Counted from the stretch's first letter, positions 9,742 to 18,390 are shown. The stretch is DNA of 64,000 bases from Pseudomonas frederiksbergensis (GCF_000802155.2 NZ_JQGJ02000006.1:1-64000), one strand, 5' to 3'. The notes: generated by a model from the sequence alone, not told the origin. A program made the numbers and translations.

Positions 9742-10215
9742 CTAATTCGCCGTTTTGTTTTCGCCATTCGTCGCATTGAGCCGAGCGATGGTCTGCCGTG
9801 CTTCGGCCAACTCCGCTTCCAACTGGGTAATGCGTTGTTGGGCCCTCACTTGGACCGTTACGTCTTTCTGCACCCCAACGAAATAGGTATGGCCATCGGC
9901 TTCGCTTTTCACCGTGGACAGTGACAACTCGTTCCAGAACGGCGTGCCGTCCTTACGGTAGTTGCGCAGGATTTGCCTGCATGAGCCTCCTTCTTTCAAG
10001 GCCATGCGGATGGATTCGAGGGAAGGTTGGTCGCGATCGCCCGACTGCAGGAACCGGCAATCCTGATAGAGGATTTCGTCGCGTCCATAGCCGGTCAGCC
10101 GTTCAAATGCAGGGTTTACGTAAATCAATATGTTGTCTTCGCCTTCCTTCTCGGCGACAACGATTCCATCGTTCGAAGCGTTGATCACCAGTTGCATCAG
10201 ATGAGCATTGATCAT
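9742..10215 (-). CDS. Short LOV blue-light photoreceptor (SB1-LOV type)
   Basis: A 157-residue protein made of one LOV domain plus a C-terminal helix. The photoactive cysteine is in QDCRFLQ, at residue 53 when counted from the ATG, the same position as in P. putida SB1-LOV. The start MINAHLMQLVINASNDGIVVAEKEG and core NYRKDGTPFWNELS match that family closely. Flavin-phosphate contacts Arg54 and Arg61 are present, but residue 66 is Leu where SB1-LOV has Arg. The final 35 residues form a heptad-like helix (QRITQLEAELAEARQTIARL), probably the dimer interface. In P. putida such LOV proteins are needed for PplR-dependent light induction. Confidence 0.92.
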   Translation of the reverse strand: MINAHLMQLVINASNDGIVVAEKEGEDNILIYVNPAFERLTGYGRDEILYQDCRFLQSGDRDQPSLESIRMALKEGGSCRQILRNYRKDGTPFWNELSLSTVKSEADGHTYFVGVQKDVTVQVRAQQRITQLEAELAEARQTIARLNATNGENKTAN

Positions 10216-10364
10216 GAAGTCTCTCCTTTAGGAGCCGAGTATGCGCGTCATTCTAAAAGAACCAAGCGCGATGTTCATTGGCCATTAGTTGTTGAGAGTC
10301 AATCGCAGCTTTTGCGCGCAGCCTGTTACTATTCCCGGCCTCTATCAGCTTCAGGATCAGATTG

Positions 10365-10844
10365 ATGAAAGTCGCCATTCTTTCCGGCTCCGTATACGGC
10401 ACGGCCGAAGAAGTTGCCCGGCATGCCGCCAACCTGTTGGGTGATGCCGGTTATGAAGTATTCCATCATCCACGGGCGACCCTGGAGGACATCAAGGCGT
10501 TCGGACCGCAAGCGTTGCTGGCCGTGACGTCGACAACGGGAATGGGTGAACTGCCGGACAACTTGATGCCGCTGTACGCGACGATTCGCGACCAGTTGCC
10601 CGCATCGTTCCGCGGTCTGCCTGGCGCGGTCATCGGCTTGGGGGACGCGAGCTACGGTGACACGTTCTGCGGTGGTGGCGAGCAGATGCGCGAATTGTTC
10701 GGCGAGCTGGGCGTGCGCGAAGTGCTGCCCATGCTGCGCCTGGATGCCAGCGAAAGCGTTACCCCTGAGACCGATTCCGAGCCCTGGCTGGAGAAACTGA
10801 TCGCAGAGCTGCAGCGGGCCCCTGGTGACTCGCTCGGCCAGTAA
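10365..10844 (+). CDS. Flavodoxin (MioC-like)
   Basis: A 159-residue flavodoxin-fold FMN protein starting MKVAILSGSVYGTAEEVARHAA, where the SGSVYGTA loop should bind FMN phosphate. The TSTTGMGELPDN segment and GLGDASYGDTFCGGG complete the flavin site. Such proteins act as small electron carriers in the cytosol; the partner is unknown. AGGA lies 8 bases before the ATG. It is divergent from the LOV gene across 149 bp, so the two could share regulation. Confidence 0.9.
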   Translation: MKVAILSGSVYGTAEEVARHAANLLGDAGYEVFHHPRATLEDIKAFGPQALLAVTSTTGMGELPDNLMPLYATIRDQLPASFRGLPGAVIGLGDASYGDTFCGGGEQMRELFGELGVREVLPMLRLDASESVTPETDSEPWLEKLIAELQRAPGDSLGQ

Positions 10845-10952
10845 GCTGGCTGCCAAGGCAACTACCGCCCCCGCCGGAGCTGACTAGACTGGTTTTCTTG
10901 TTCATGAGGATCGTGGACATATTTCTCTAACAAGAAGCCAGAGGTCACCGCC

Positions 10953-11735
10953 GTGAGCGTAGCGTCCCTTCAATCGACAGTCGGCATCAAAGATCAGGTC
11001 ACTGCGGCCGAATGGCAGACCCGTGTCGATCTCGCCGCCTGTTATCGGCTTGTCGCGCTGCACGGCTGGGATGACTTGATCTTCACCCACATCTCCGCGA
11101 AGGTTCCCGGTACGCAAGAGTTCCTGATCAATCCATACGGCTTGATGTTTCATGAAATCAGCGCGTCGAGCTTGGTGAAGATCGATCAGGCCGGCAACAA
11201 ATTGATGGACAGCCCCTACGAGATCAACCCCGCCGGCTTCACCATTCACAGCGCAGTCCACGAAGTGCGGCACGACGTTGAGTGCGTATTGCACACCCAC
11301 ACCGCAGCCGGCGTCGCGGTATCGGCCCAGAAGCAAGGCGTGCTCCCGATCAGCCAACAGTCGTTATTCGTGCTGTCGAGCCTGGCGTATCACCCTTATG
11401 AGGGGGTAGCGCTCAATCCCGAGGAAAAAGCCCGCCTGCAAGCGGACCTCGGCGAGAACAACTTCCTCATGTTGCACAACCATGGCCTGCTGACCTGCGG
11501 CGGCACCATTGCCGATACGTTCCTGATGATGTTCATCTTCCAGCGGGCCTGCGAAATCCAGGTATTGGCCCAGACGGGCGGTGCCGAGTTGATCGCCATC
11601 GAGCCGCAGGTCCTGGCCGGTGCCCGCGCAATGGTCGCCGGAGTGACCAGGAGCGCCCAGGGCATGGGAGGGGCGTTGGCTTGGCCGGCGCTGCTGCGCA
11701 AACTCGACCTGCAAGATCCGAGTTACAAGAGTTGA
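10953..11735 (+). CDS. Class II aldolase/adducin-family protein
   Basis: A 260-residue class II aldolase fold protein. Zinc-ligand histidines are visible in LHTHTAAG and in HNHGLLTCGG, so the metal site looks intact. The family contains sugar-phosphate aldolases and decarboxylases; the substrate cannot be named. The start is GTG at 10953. The stop TGA overlaps the ATG of the next gene (TGATG), which suggests translational coupling with the hydrolase downstream. Confidence 0.85.
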   Translation: MSVASLQSTVGIKDQVTAAEWQTRVDLAACYRLVALHGWDDLIFTHISAKVPGTQEFLINPYGLMFHEISASSLVKIDQAGNKLMDSPYEINPAGFTIHSAVHEVRHDVECVLHTHTAAGVAVSAQKQGVLPISQQSLFVLSSLAYHPYEGVALNPEEKARLQADLGENNFLMLHNHGLLTCGGTIADTFLMMFIFQRACEIQVLAQTGGAELIAIEPQVLAGARAMVAGVTRSAQGMGGALAWPALLRKLDLQDPSYKS

Positions 11736-12637
11736 TGCCCATGGTGCAGATCCCCTTGCGTGTCTGGCGACAGCGCGGCCAGATGTTCATGTTCCGTGGC
11801 CATGCTATCCGGTACTGGGTTGCAGGACATGGCGAGCCGTTGCTATTGATCCACGGGTTTCCCACCGCCAGTTGGGATTGGCATTACCTGTGGCAGCCGT
11901 TGGCGCAGCGTTATCGGGTGATTGCCTGCGACATGCTCGGTTTTGGTGACTCCGCCAAACCGGTGGATCATGTCTACAGCCTGCTTGAACAGGCCGATCT
12001 GCAACAGGCATTGCTGGCGCATCTGAACGTGACGCAAGCGGTTCATATACTGGCCCATGACTACGGCGACAGCGTGGCCCAGGAGCTCATCGCCCGGCAT
12101 GGCGAGGCACGCATCAATGTCGCCAGTTGTACCTTTCTCAATGGGGGCTTGTTCCCGGAAACCCATCGTCCGGTGCTGATGCAAAAACTTTTGCTCAGCC
12201 CTCTGGGATGGTTGATTGGCCGGGCTTTTTCAAGGGATGGCCTGGTCAAGAGTTTTCGACGAATCTTCGGCCCCTGGACTGCCCCCACCGAGAGCGAACT
12301 GGATGATTACTGGAGCCTGATCGAAACCCATCGCGGACCACGGGTCATGCACAAGCTCATTACCTATATTCCGGAACGACGCGTGCAACGTGACCGTTGG
12401 GTCAAGGCGATGCAGCGTGGTGAGGTACCCATGCGAGTCATTGACGGGGCATTCGATCCGATTTCCGGTGCGCATATGGTGGCGCGTTACCGAGCCCTGA
12501 TTCCCAACGCCGATACAGTGTTGTTAGCCGATATTGGTCACTACCCCCACACCGAGGCGCCAGTGCAGGTGCTCAAGCATTACCTGGCATTTCGCGAAGC
12601 GATCGCTGCGCCTTACCGGCAACTGGCATGTTCCTGA
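11735..12637 (+). CDS. Alpha/beta hydrolase (MEST / haloalkane-dehalogenase-like)
   Basis: A 300-residue alpha/beta hydrolase. The oxyanion loop HGFPTASWDWH is at residues 40-50, and the nucleophile elbow reads LAHDYGDS with Asp109 in the nucleophile position, as in haloalkane dehalogenases, epoxide hydrolases and MEST homologues rather than serine esterases. The late catalytic Asp (DGAFDPIS) and His (IGHYPHTE) are present. The ATG at 11735 overlaps the preceding TGA; a second ATG lies at 11741. Substrate unknown. Confidence 0.85.
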   Translation: MPMVQIPLRVWRQRGQMFMFRGHAIRYWVAGHGEPLLLIHGFPTASWDWHYLWQPLAQRYRVIACDMLGFGDSAKPVDHVYSLLEQADLQQALLAHLNVTQAVHILAHDYGDSVAQELIARHGEARINVASCTFLNGGLFPETHRPVLMQKLLLSPLGWLIGRAFSRDGLVKSFRRIFGPWTAPTESELDDYWSLIETHRGPRVMHKLITYIPERRVQRDRWVKAMQRGEVPMRVIDGAFDPISGAHMVARYRALIPNADTVLLADIGHYPHTEAPVQVLKHYLAFREAIAAPYRQLACS

Positions 12638-12785
12638 CGATTATTGCCGGGACGAGATAGCGCGACCGCTGCATCATCCCTTCACCTTATTGCCTGCCAT
12701 TCACTCCCGCCCTTGTTGATTGTGACCGGCCGACTTGTACCGGACACTCGTGCCAATGTCCTATCGGTCTGATGGAGTTCTGCCC

Positions 12786-13697
12786 ATGAATGATTCTGTG
12801 CGCTTCGAAGATAAAGTCGTGATTGTCACTGGTGCCGGTGGTGGCCTGGGTCGCGCCCATGCGCTGTTGTTCGCCAGGCATGGCGCAAAAGTGCTGGTCA
12901 ATGATCTCGGCGGTTCGGCGCAGGGCGAGGGGGCCAACGCTTCGGCAGCGGATCGGGTGGTCGCTGAGATTCGCGAGGCCGGGGGCATCGCCGAAGCCAA
13001 CCACGATTCTGTTACCGACGGCGACAAGCTTGTGCAAAACGCCCTCGACGCATTCGGCAGGGTTGATGTTGTCGTCAACAACGCCGGCATTCTGAGGGAC
13101 AAGACCTTTCACAAAATGGACGACGCGGACTGGGACCTGGTTTACCGCGTCCATGTCGAAGGCGCCTACAAAGTCACCCGTGCCGCCTGGCCGCACCTGC
13201 GCGAGCAGAATTACGGCCGGGTTATCTTCACTGCTTCCACGTCCGGCATCTACGGGAACTTCGGCCAGTCCAACTACGGCATGGCCAAGTTGGGTCTCTA
13301 TGGCCTGACGCGTACCCTGGCCATCGAAGGGCGCAAGAACAACATCTTCGTGAATGCCATCGCCCCCACCGGCGGAACCCGCATGACCGAAGGCCTGATC
13401 CCGCCGCAAGTGTTCGAGCAACTCAAGCCCGAACTGGTCAGCCCGCTGGTGGTGTACCTGGCCAGTGAAGCCTGCCAGGAAACCTCCGGCTTGTTCGAAG
13501 TCGGCGGCGGCTGGATGGGCAAGGTGCGCTGGGAGCGCAGCCTTGGCGCCGGGTTCGACCCGCGCGAAGGCTTCTCGCCAGAAGACGTCGCCGCCCATTG
13601 GCAACAGATCTGCGATTTCCAGGATGCTGTCCATCCAAATGACAATCTGGAAGCCTTGAAGGAAATGATGGCTAACCTGCAGCGTTACGCCGTCTAG
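12786..13697 (+). CDS. SDR-family 3-hydroxyacyl-CoA-dehydrogenase-like oxidoreductase
   Basis: A 303-residue short-chain dehydrogenase of the peroxisomal multifunctional enzyme (17-beta-HSD4) type. TGAGGGLGRAHALLFA binds the dinucleotide, NNAG follows, and the catalytic YGMAK is present after a Ser-rich strand. The extra C-terminal part (GGGWMGKVRWERSLG onward) is typical of this subgroup, which usually handles 3-hydroxyacyl-CoA. The ATG at 12786 is chosen from the family start. A 148-bp gap separates it from the hydrolase, so it may have its own promoter. Confidence 0.86.
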   Translation: MNDSVRFEDKVVIVTGAGGGLGRAHALLFARHGAKVLVNDLGGSAQGEGANASAADRVVAEIREAGGIAEANHDSVTDGDKLVQNALDAFGRVDVVVNNAGILRDKTFHKMDDADWDLVYRVHVEGAYKVTRAAWPHLREQNYGRVIFTASTSGIYGNFGQSNYGMAKLGLYGLTRTLAIEGRKNNIFVNAIAPTGGTRMTEGLIPPQVFEQLKPELVSPLVVYLASEACQETSGLFEVGGGWMGKVRWERSLGAGFDPREGFSPEDVAAHWQQICDFQDAVHPNDNLEALKEMMANLQRYAV

Positions 13698-13738
13698 CAC
13701 TTTTTGCCCGGGCCGGTTGCCATCATCCGGCGACCAGC

Positions 13739-14503
13739 TCAGGGAAAGTATTTCTGCACCAGGGCCGCCAGGTTCGCGGCGGTCTCGATGTCCATCACGC
13801 CGTCATGCCTGGTCGGACGAAAGTGCAACTGGAAGGCACGTACGAGTCGTTGGAAACCCACGACCGTGGTTGCCGCCGAAGTGTCATAGCCATACCTCTT
13901 GAATAACCCGAGCAGTTGTTCGCGAAGTGGGATGCCGTTGGTTTGATACGCCCGCATGAACGATTTCTGCGTGGCCTCGTCAAACCAGGCCCCGATTCCC
14001 TTGAGATACAGCCCGTGCCAAGGAAACATCGGGCCGGGGTCGCTTTTTCGCCCTGCTGCGATGTCCGAATGCCCCACCACATTGACTGGACTGATGTCCG
14101 GGTATCGCTTGAGGATGTCCGATGCCAAGTATTCGATGGCCTCGATTTGCTGGGCCTTATAGGGCGGAAAGGTGAATTGGCCTTGGTTATCGGTTGCCAG
14201 GTTGACGATTTCGACGCCGATCGAAGTGTCGTTCAAATTGCTGCGATTTCCCCAACTGCTTACGCCGGCATGCCAGGCGCGCTGGTTTTCGTCCACGAGA
14301 TTGAATATTTGTGGTTCTTTGAAGCCCAGCTTCAGGTAAGTGGGGTCGGCGACGTCGGGGATAAGGTAATGAGCACTGACGGAAGGGCCCGTTAATGCAT
14401 TGACGGAAGAGGCGAAGTTGCCGGCCGTGTAATGAAAGACCAGAAAGCGAATGCGGCTGTTATGACTTTTTGTTGAACGAAAGCGTGCGTTGTCTATTTG
14501 CAT
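13739..14503 (-). CDS. AmpDh3-like N-acetylmuramoyl-L-alanine amidase
   Basis: A 254-residue zinc amidase (Amidase_2 fold, about residues 18-165) with a C-terminal peptidoglycan-binding-like bundle (180-254). Zinc ligands His24, His145 and Asp155, and catalytic Glu98 and Lys153, can be assigned. The sequence closely follows P. aeruginosa AmpDh3, which cleaves the muramoyl-L-alanine bond. There is no signal peptide or lipobox, unlike AmiD/AmpDh2. In P. aeruginosa AmpDh3 has been reported to be delivered by a type VI secretion system; no T6SS gene or immunity-type neighbour is in this window. Start ATG 14503; a TTG at 14527 is possible. Confidence 0.88.
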   Translation of the reverse strand: MQIDNARFRSTKSHNSRIRFLVFHYTAGNFASSVNALTGPSVSAHYLIPDVADPTYLKLGFKEPQIFNLVDENQRAWHAGVSSWGNRSNLNDTSIGVEIVNLATDNQGQFTFPPYKAQQIEAIEYLASDILKRYPDISPVNVVGHSDIAAGRKSDPGPMFPWHGLYLKGIGAWFDEATQKSFMRAYQTNGIPLREQLLGLFKRYGYDTSAATTVVGFQRLVRAFQLHFRPTRHDGVMDIETAANLAALVQKYFP

Positions 14504-15150
14504 GATCAATGACTCACTGCTGAACAAATCGGAGCGATATGCGGCGATTGATTCAGCGTAACAATCAATTATCGGTCTGCGCGTAGTTCTGATCTGGCGT
14601 CGTTGTAGGAGCAGACAACAGCCAATACGTTATTAATGTAACTGGACCGTAAAAAGATTCCGACAAAGTTGTAGGAAGCAAGAAAGCTCTCAGTTGAATC
14701 GATTAAAAATAAAAAAGGCCGCTGCAAAACGCAGCGGCCTAAGCGTGACGTTGCAAAGGAGCTACAAATCAACGTCAGTAGTGCACGGGGACGATGGATT
14801 GATGCGCAATCCATCCGAATGACGGTGCGCCGGGCGCGAGGGACGCCATGGCGACTTGTGCTTGCAGGCCCGTTGCCCTGCAAGCCCGGCCAGCATAGGG
14901 ATCGGACGTTGCGGGAAACAGCCCGGTTCCAGACATGCACTGTTGCAGTGCGCGCAACAGTCCCACGCACCGTGATCGCCATGCGCGGCATTGATGATCC
15001 ATCATCCAGTCTGTTCATGCGCTGCGCAGAGGCCAGTCCCGCACGGGCTGTAATCCTTTCTAGGTACAGCGCGAATACCCCCTTGGTGCGCTTATCGCCC
15101 ATGGCTCGCGGCAGTAGGGTGAAGGCTCTGTCACTCACCGGGGAAGACGC
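14504..15150. other. Hairpin-rich intergenic region, candidate minus-strand RNA
   Basis: No convincing gene fills these 650 bases. The first 200 are AT-rich. From about 14793 to 15005 there are several perfect inverted repeats: 14793-14815 (9-bp arms), 14861-14884 (8-bp), 14939-14961 (8-bp) and a GATGAT/ATCATC pair near 14993-15006. They precede a minus-strand terminator at 14705-14739. A structured minus-strand RNA is the simplest reading. A 76-residue minus-strand frame at 14775-15005 exists but has no good ribosome-binding site and an unusual composition. Confidence 0.35.
14705..14739 (-). terminator. Rho-independent terminator, minus strand
   Basis: GGCCGCTGC-AAAAC-GCAGCGGCC is a perfect 9-bp stem, and read on the minus strand it is followed by TTTTTTATTTTT. 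On the plus strand there is no T-run. No annotated gene ends here on the minus strand, which is why a short RNA upstream is suspected. Confidence 0.8.
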
Positions 15151-16944
15151 ATGACAACAATAACAATGCGCGCCATCTTCAAGCCGCAGGCGCTGGCCGT
15201 CGCGGTGGCCTTGGGTTGCTGTGCCCAGGCGCAGGCCGTTTCTTTTAACATTGGCGAAATCGAGGGGCAGTTCGACTCCTCGCTGTCCGTTGGCGCGAGT
15301 TGGGGCATGCGCGATGCCGACAGTGACTTGGTCGGTACGGTCAACGGCGGTAGAGGCCAGTCTTCCACCGGCGACGATGGGCGACTGAATTTCAGGAAGG
15401 GCGAGACGTTCTCGAAGATCTTCAAAGGTCTGCACGACCTGGAGCTCAAGTACGGCGACACCGGCGTGTTCGTGCGGGGCAAATATTGGTATGACTTCGA
15501 ACTCAAGGATGAAAACCGTGAGTTCAAGGACATCAGCGACAGCAATCGTAAGGAGGGCGCCAAGTCATCGGGCGCGCAGATCCTCGATGCGTTTGTCTAT
15601 CACAACTATTCCATCGCCGATTTGCCAGGCACGGTGCGGGCCGGCAAGCAGGTAGTCAGTTGGGGTGAAAGTACCTTCATTGGTAACTCCATCAACAGCA
15701 TCAACCCGGTGGACGTGTCTGCGTTCCGTCGTCCGGGCGCAGAGATCAAGGAAGGCTTGATCCCCGTGAATATGTTGTTCGCCTCCCAGGGCCTGACCGA
15801 CAAGCTCACGGTCGAAGGTTTCTACCAGTTGGAGTGGGACCAGACGGTCGTGGACAACTGCGGCACGTTCTTTGGCAACGATGTGGTGGCCGACGGCTGC
15901 ACCGACGGCTATACCGTGGGAAGCCCGGCGATTGCGCCGTTCGTGCCGTTGACCAATGCATTCGGCCAAGGCATCCAGGTGACCAGCGAGGGCGTCGTCA
16001 TCCCTCGTGGCGGTGACCGCGATGCGCGGGATTCCGGACAGTGGGGCACGGCGTTGCGCTGGCTCGGCGACGACACCGAGTACGGCCTGTATTTCATGAA
16101 TTACCACAGCCGCACGCCGACCGTGGGCACCACCACGGCGGGCCTCTCCACGCTGGCAGCCCTGCCAGGGATGATTGCAACGGCCAACGGCATCGCGCCC
16201 GGCAGCGGCGCGGGCCTGGCGCAAAGTGTCATGCTGGGTCGCGGTGGCTACTACCTTGAGTACCCCGAGGATATTCGCCTGTACGGCGCAAGCTTCTCCA
16301 CCACGCTCCCCACCGGCACCGCGTGGACCGGTGAAATCAGCTATCGCCCCAACGCTCCGGTGCAGGTCAATACCAATGACTTGACGCTCGCCTTGGTGAA
16401 TCCGATCGCTGGCGGCGCCGCGTCACCCATCGCCACCCGGCCAGGTGCCGACAACACCGGCTACCGCCGCAAGGAAGTCACCCAGGTCCAGAGCACCCTG
16501 ACCCACTTCTTCGACCAGGTATTGGGCGCCGATCGCCTGACCGTGGTGGGCGAGGCGGCGGTGGTGCACGTCGGGGGCCTCGAATCGAAGAACGAGCTGC
16601 GTTATGGCCGCGATTCGGTCTACGGCCAGTACGGCTTCGGCGGCGATACCGATGGTTTCGTCACCTCGACGTCCTGGGGCTACCGCGCCCGGGCGATTCT
16701 CGATTACTCGAACGTGATCGCCGGGGTGAACTTCAAGCCCAACGTGTCCTGGTCCCACGACGTGGCCGGCTATGGCCCCAACGGTTTGTTCAACGAAGGC
16801 GCCAAGGCTGTCAGCGTGGGCGTCGATGCCGATTACCGCAACACCTACACCGCCAGCCTGAGCTACACCGATTTCTTCGGCGGCGATTACAACGTTCTCG
16901 AAGACCGCGATTTCCTCGCGTTGAGCTTCGGCGTGAACTTCTGA
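15151..16944 (+). CDS. DUF1302 family outer membrane protein
   Basis: A 597-residue DUF1302 protein. A signal peptide ends at about AQA-VSF near residue 30, and the rest alternates short polar/aromatic strands typical of an outer membrane beta-barrel, ending in an aromatic residue (ALSFGVNF). These proteins occur next to DUF1329 partners in pseudomonads and are thought to help uptake or export of hydrophobic compounds. The ATG at 15151 has GGGGAAG upstream; ATG 15166 is an alternative. The first codons carry a CA motif. It is followed 22 bases later by the DUF1329 gene. Confidence 0.9.
   Translation: MTTITMRAIFKPQALAVAVALGCCAQAQAVSFNIGEIEGQFDSSLSVGASWGMRDADSDLVGTVNGGRGQSSTGDDGRLNFRKGETFSKIFKGLHDLELKYGDTGVFVRGKYWYDFELKDENREFKDISDSNRKEGAKSSGAQILDAFVYHNYSIADLPGTVRAGKQVVSWGESTFIGNSINSINPVDVSAFRRPGAEIKEGLIPVNMLFASQGLTDKLTVEGFYQLEWDQTVVDNCGTFFGNDVVADGCTDGYTVGSPAIAPFVPLTNAFGQGIQVTSEGVVIPRGGDRDARDSGQWGTALRWLGDDTEYGLYFMNYHSRTPTVGTTTAGLSTLAALPGMIATANGIAPGSGAGLAQSVMLGRGGYYLEYPEDIRLYGASFSTTLPTGTAWTGEISYRPNAPVQVNTNDLTLALVNPIAGGAASPIATRPGADNTGYRRKEVTQVQSTLTHFFDQVLGADRLTVVGEAAVVHVGGLESKNELRYGRDSVYGQYGFGGDTDGFVTSTSWGYRARAILDYSNVIAGVNFKPNVSWSHDVAGYGPNGLFNEGAKAVSVGVDADYRNTYTASLSYTDFFGGDYNVLEDRDFLALSFGVNF
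15156..15166 (+). promoter_or_regulatory. CA motif (candidate Crc/Hfq site) at the DUF1302 start
   Basis: AACAATAACAA overlaps codons 2-6 of the DUF1302 gene. It fits the A-rich AAnAAnAA catabolite-activity motif that Hfq with Crc binds in Pseudomonas to block translation. Position over the start region is where such sites act. Assigned by pattern only. Confidence 0.5.
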
Positions 16945-16966
16945 TCTGGCTGACAAGGAAAACCCA

Positions 16967-18334
16967 ATGCACAAGACGATCCTGCAATGCGGTGCCCTGG
17001 CCCTGAGCCTGCTGGCCGTAAACGTGATGGCGGCGGTGTCGCCGGAGGAAGCTAACAAGCTGGGCACCAGCCTCACGCCACTGGGCGCGGAGAAGGCCGG
17101 CAACGCCGATGGCTCGATCCCGGCCTGGACTGGCGGCATCCCGAAAAACGCTGGTGCCGTGGACAGCAAAGGCTTCCTGGCCGACCCGTTCGCCAATGAA
17201 AAACCGCTGTTCACCATCACCGCCGCGACCGTGGACAAGTACAAGGACAAGCTGTCCGACGGTCAGGTCGCGATGTTCAAGCGCTACCCGGAAACCTACA
17301 AGATTCCGGTCTACCCGACCCATCGCAGCGTCGGCCTGCCGCCGGAAGTCTATGAGTCGGCCAAGCGCAGCGCGCTCAACGTCAACGCCATCAACGACGG
17401 CAATGGCCTGGCCAATTTCACTGGCAACCGCTACTACGCGTTCCCGATCCCGAAAAACGGCGTGGAAGTGTTGTGGAACCACATCACCCGGTATCACGGT
17501 GGCAACCTGCGGCGCGTCATCACCCAGGCCACGCCGCAGACCAACGGCAGCTTCACGCCGATCCGCTTTGAAGAAGAAATCGCCGTGCCGTTCCTGATCA
17601 AGGATGCCGACCCGGAAAAAGCCAGCAACGTGCTGACCTATTTCAAGCAGGAGGTCACCGCGCCGGCGCGCCTGGCCGGTAACGTGTTGCTGGTGCACGA
17701 GACGCTCGACCAAGTGAAAGAGCCGCGCTTGGCGTGGATCTACAACGCCGGCCAGCGCCGTGTGCGGCGTGCGCCGCAAGTGGCCTATGACGGCCCGGGG
17801 ACCGCCGCCGACGGGTTGCGTACCTCGGACAACTTCGACCTGTTCTCCGGCGCGCCGGATCGCTATGACTGGAAACTGGTTGGCAAGAAAGAAATGTACA
17901 TACCGTACAACAGCTACAAGCTCGATTCGCCAAGCCTCAAGTACGACGATGTGATCAAGGCCGGCCACATCAACCAGGACCTGACCCGCTACGAATTGCA
18001 TCGGGTCTGGGAAGTGGTCGGTACGGTCAAGCCCAGCGAGCGGCATATCTACGCCAAGCGCCACATGTACATCGACGAGGACAGCTGGCAAGCGGCGCTG
18101 GTCGACCACTACGACGGTCGCGGCCAGTTGTGGCGAGTGGCCGAGGGGCATGCCCAGTTTTACTATGACCATCAGAACCCGGGCTACACCCTCGAAGCGC
18201 TCTACGACATCATCGCAGGCCGCTACATCGCGCTGGGTATGAAAAACGAAGAGAAACACGCCTACGTGTATGGTTTCGAGGCTCGGGCAGCCGACTACAC
18301 CCCGGCGGCGTTGCGTTCGAGCGGGGTCCGGTAA
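16967..18334 (+). CDS. DUF1329 family periplasmic protein
   Basis: A 455-residue DUF1329 protein with a signal peptide (MHKTILQCGALALSLLAVNVMA, cleavage near residue 22). It is predicted to be periplasmic with a LolA/LolB-like lipoprotein-carrier fold by family relation. It shares an operon with DUF1302 (22-bp gap) and ends at a strong terminator. The same trio, DUF1302, DUF1329 and a large LuxR-type regulator, is found in P. aeruginosa (PA3923-PA3921). Exact cargo is unknown. Confidence 0.92.
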   Translation: MHKTILQCGALALSLLAVNVMAAVSPEEANKLGTSLTPLGAEKAGNADGSIPAWTGGIPKNAGAVDSKGFLADPFANEKPLFTITAATVDKYKDKLSDGQVAMFKRYPETYKIPVYPTHRSVGLPPEVYESAKRSALNVNAINDGNGLANFTGNRYYAFPIPKNGVEVLWNHITRYHGGNLRRVITQATPQTNGSFTPIRFEEEIAVPFLIKDADPEKASNVLTYFKQEVTAPARLAGNVLLVHETLDQVKEPRLAWIYNAGQRRVRRAPQVAYDGPGTAADGLRTSDNFDLFSGAPDRYDWKLVGKKEMYIPYNSYKLDSPSLKYDDVIKAGHINQDLTRYELHRVWEVVGTVKPSERHIYAKRHMYIDEDSWQAALVDHYDGRGQLWRVAEGHAQFYYDHQNPGYTLEALYDIIAGRYIALGMKNEEKHAYVYGFEARAADYTPAALRSSGVR

Positions 18335-18351
18335 TCCCCCTGGCAAGGCAG

Positions 18352-18390
18352 AAAAAAAAGACCGGCAACCGAGTTGCCGGTCTTTTTTTT
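18352..18390 (+). terminator. Rho-independent terminator after DUF1329
   Basis: AAGACCGGCAA-CCGAG-TTGCCGGTCTT, an 11-bp perfect stem followed by a long T-run, lies directly after the DUF1329 stop. The A-run on the left arm makes it able to work in both directions. Confidence 0.93.

Noticed and set aside
9742..10215. Reading this gene as a generic PAS sensor fragment
   Set aside because: Cys53 in QDCRFLQ, the NYRKDG core and the short length with one C-terminal helix match short LOV proteins.
14569..15435. Long minus-strand open frame (288 codons) before and across the DUF1302 start
   Set aside because: It runs antisense through the DUF1302 signal region, is very Arg/Ser-rich, has no ribosome-binding site, and crosses the minus-strand terminator at 14705-14739.
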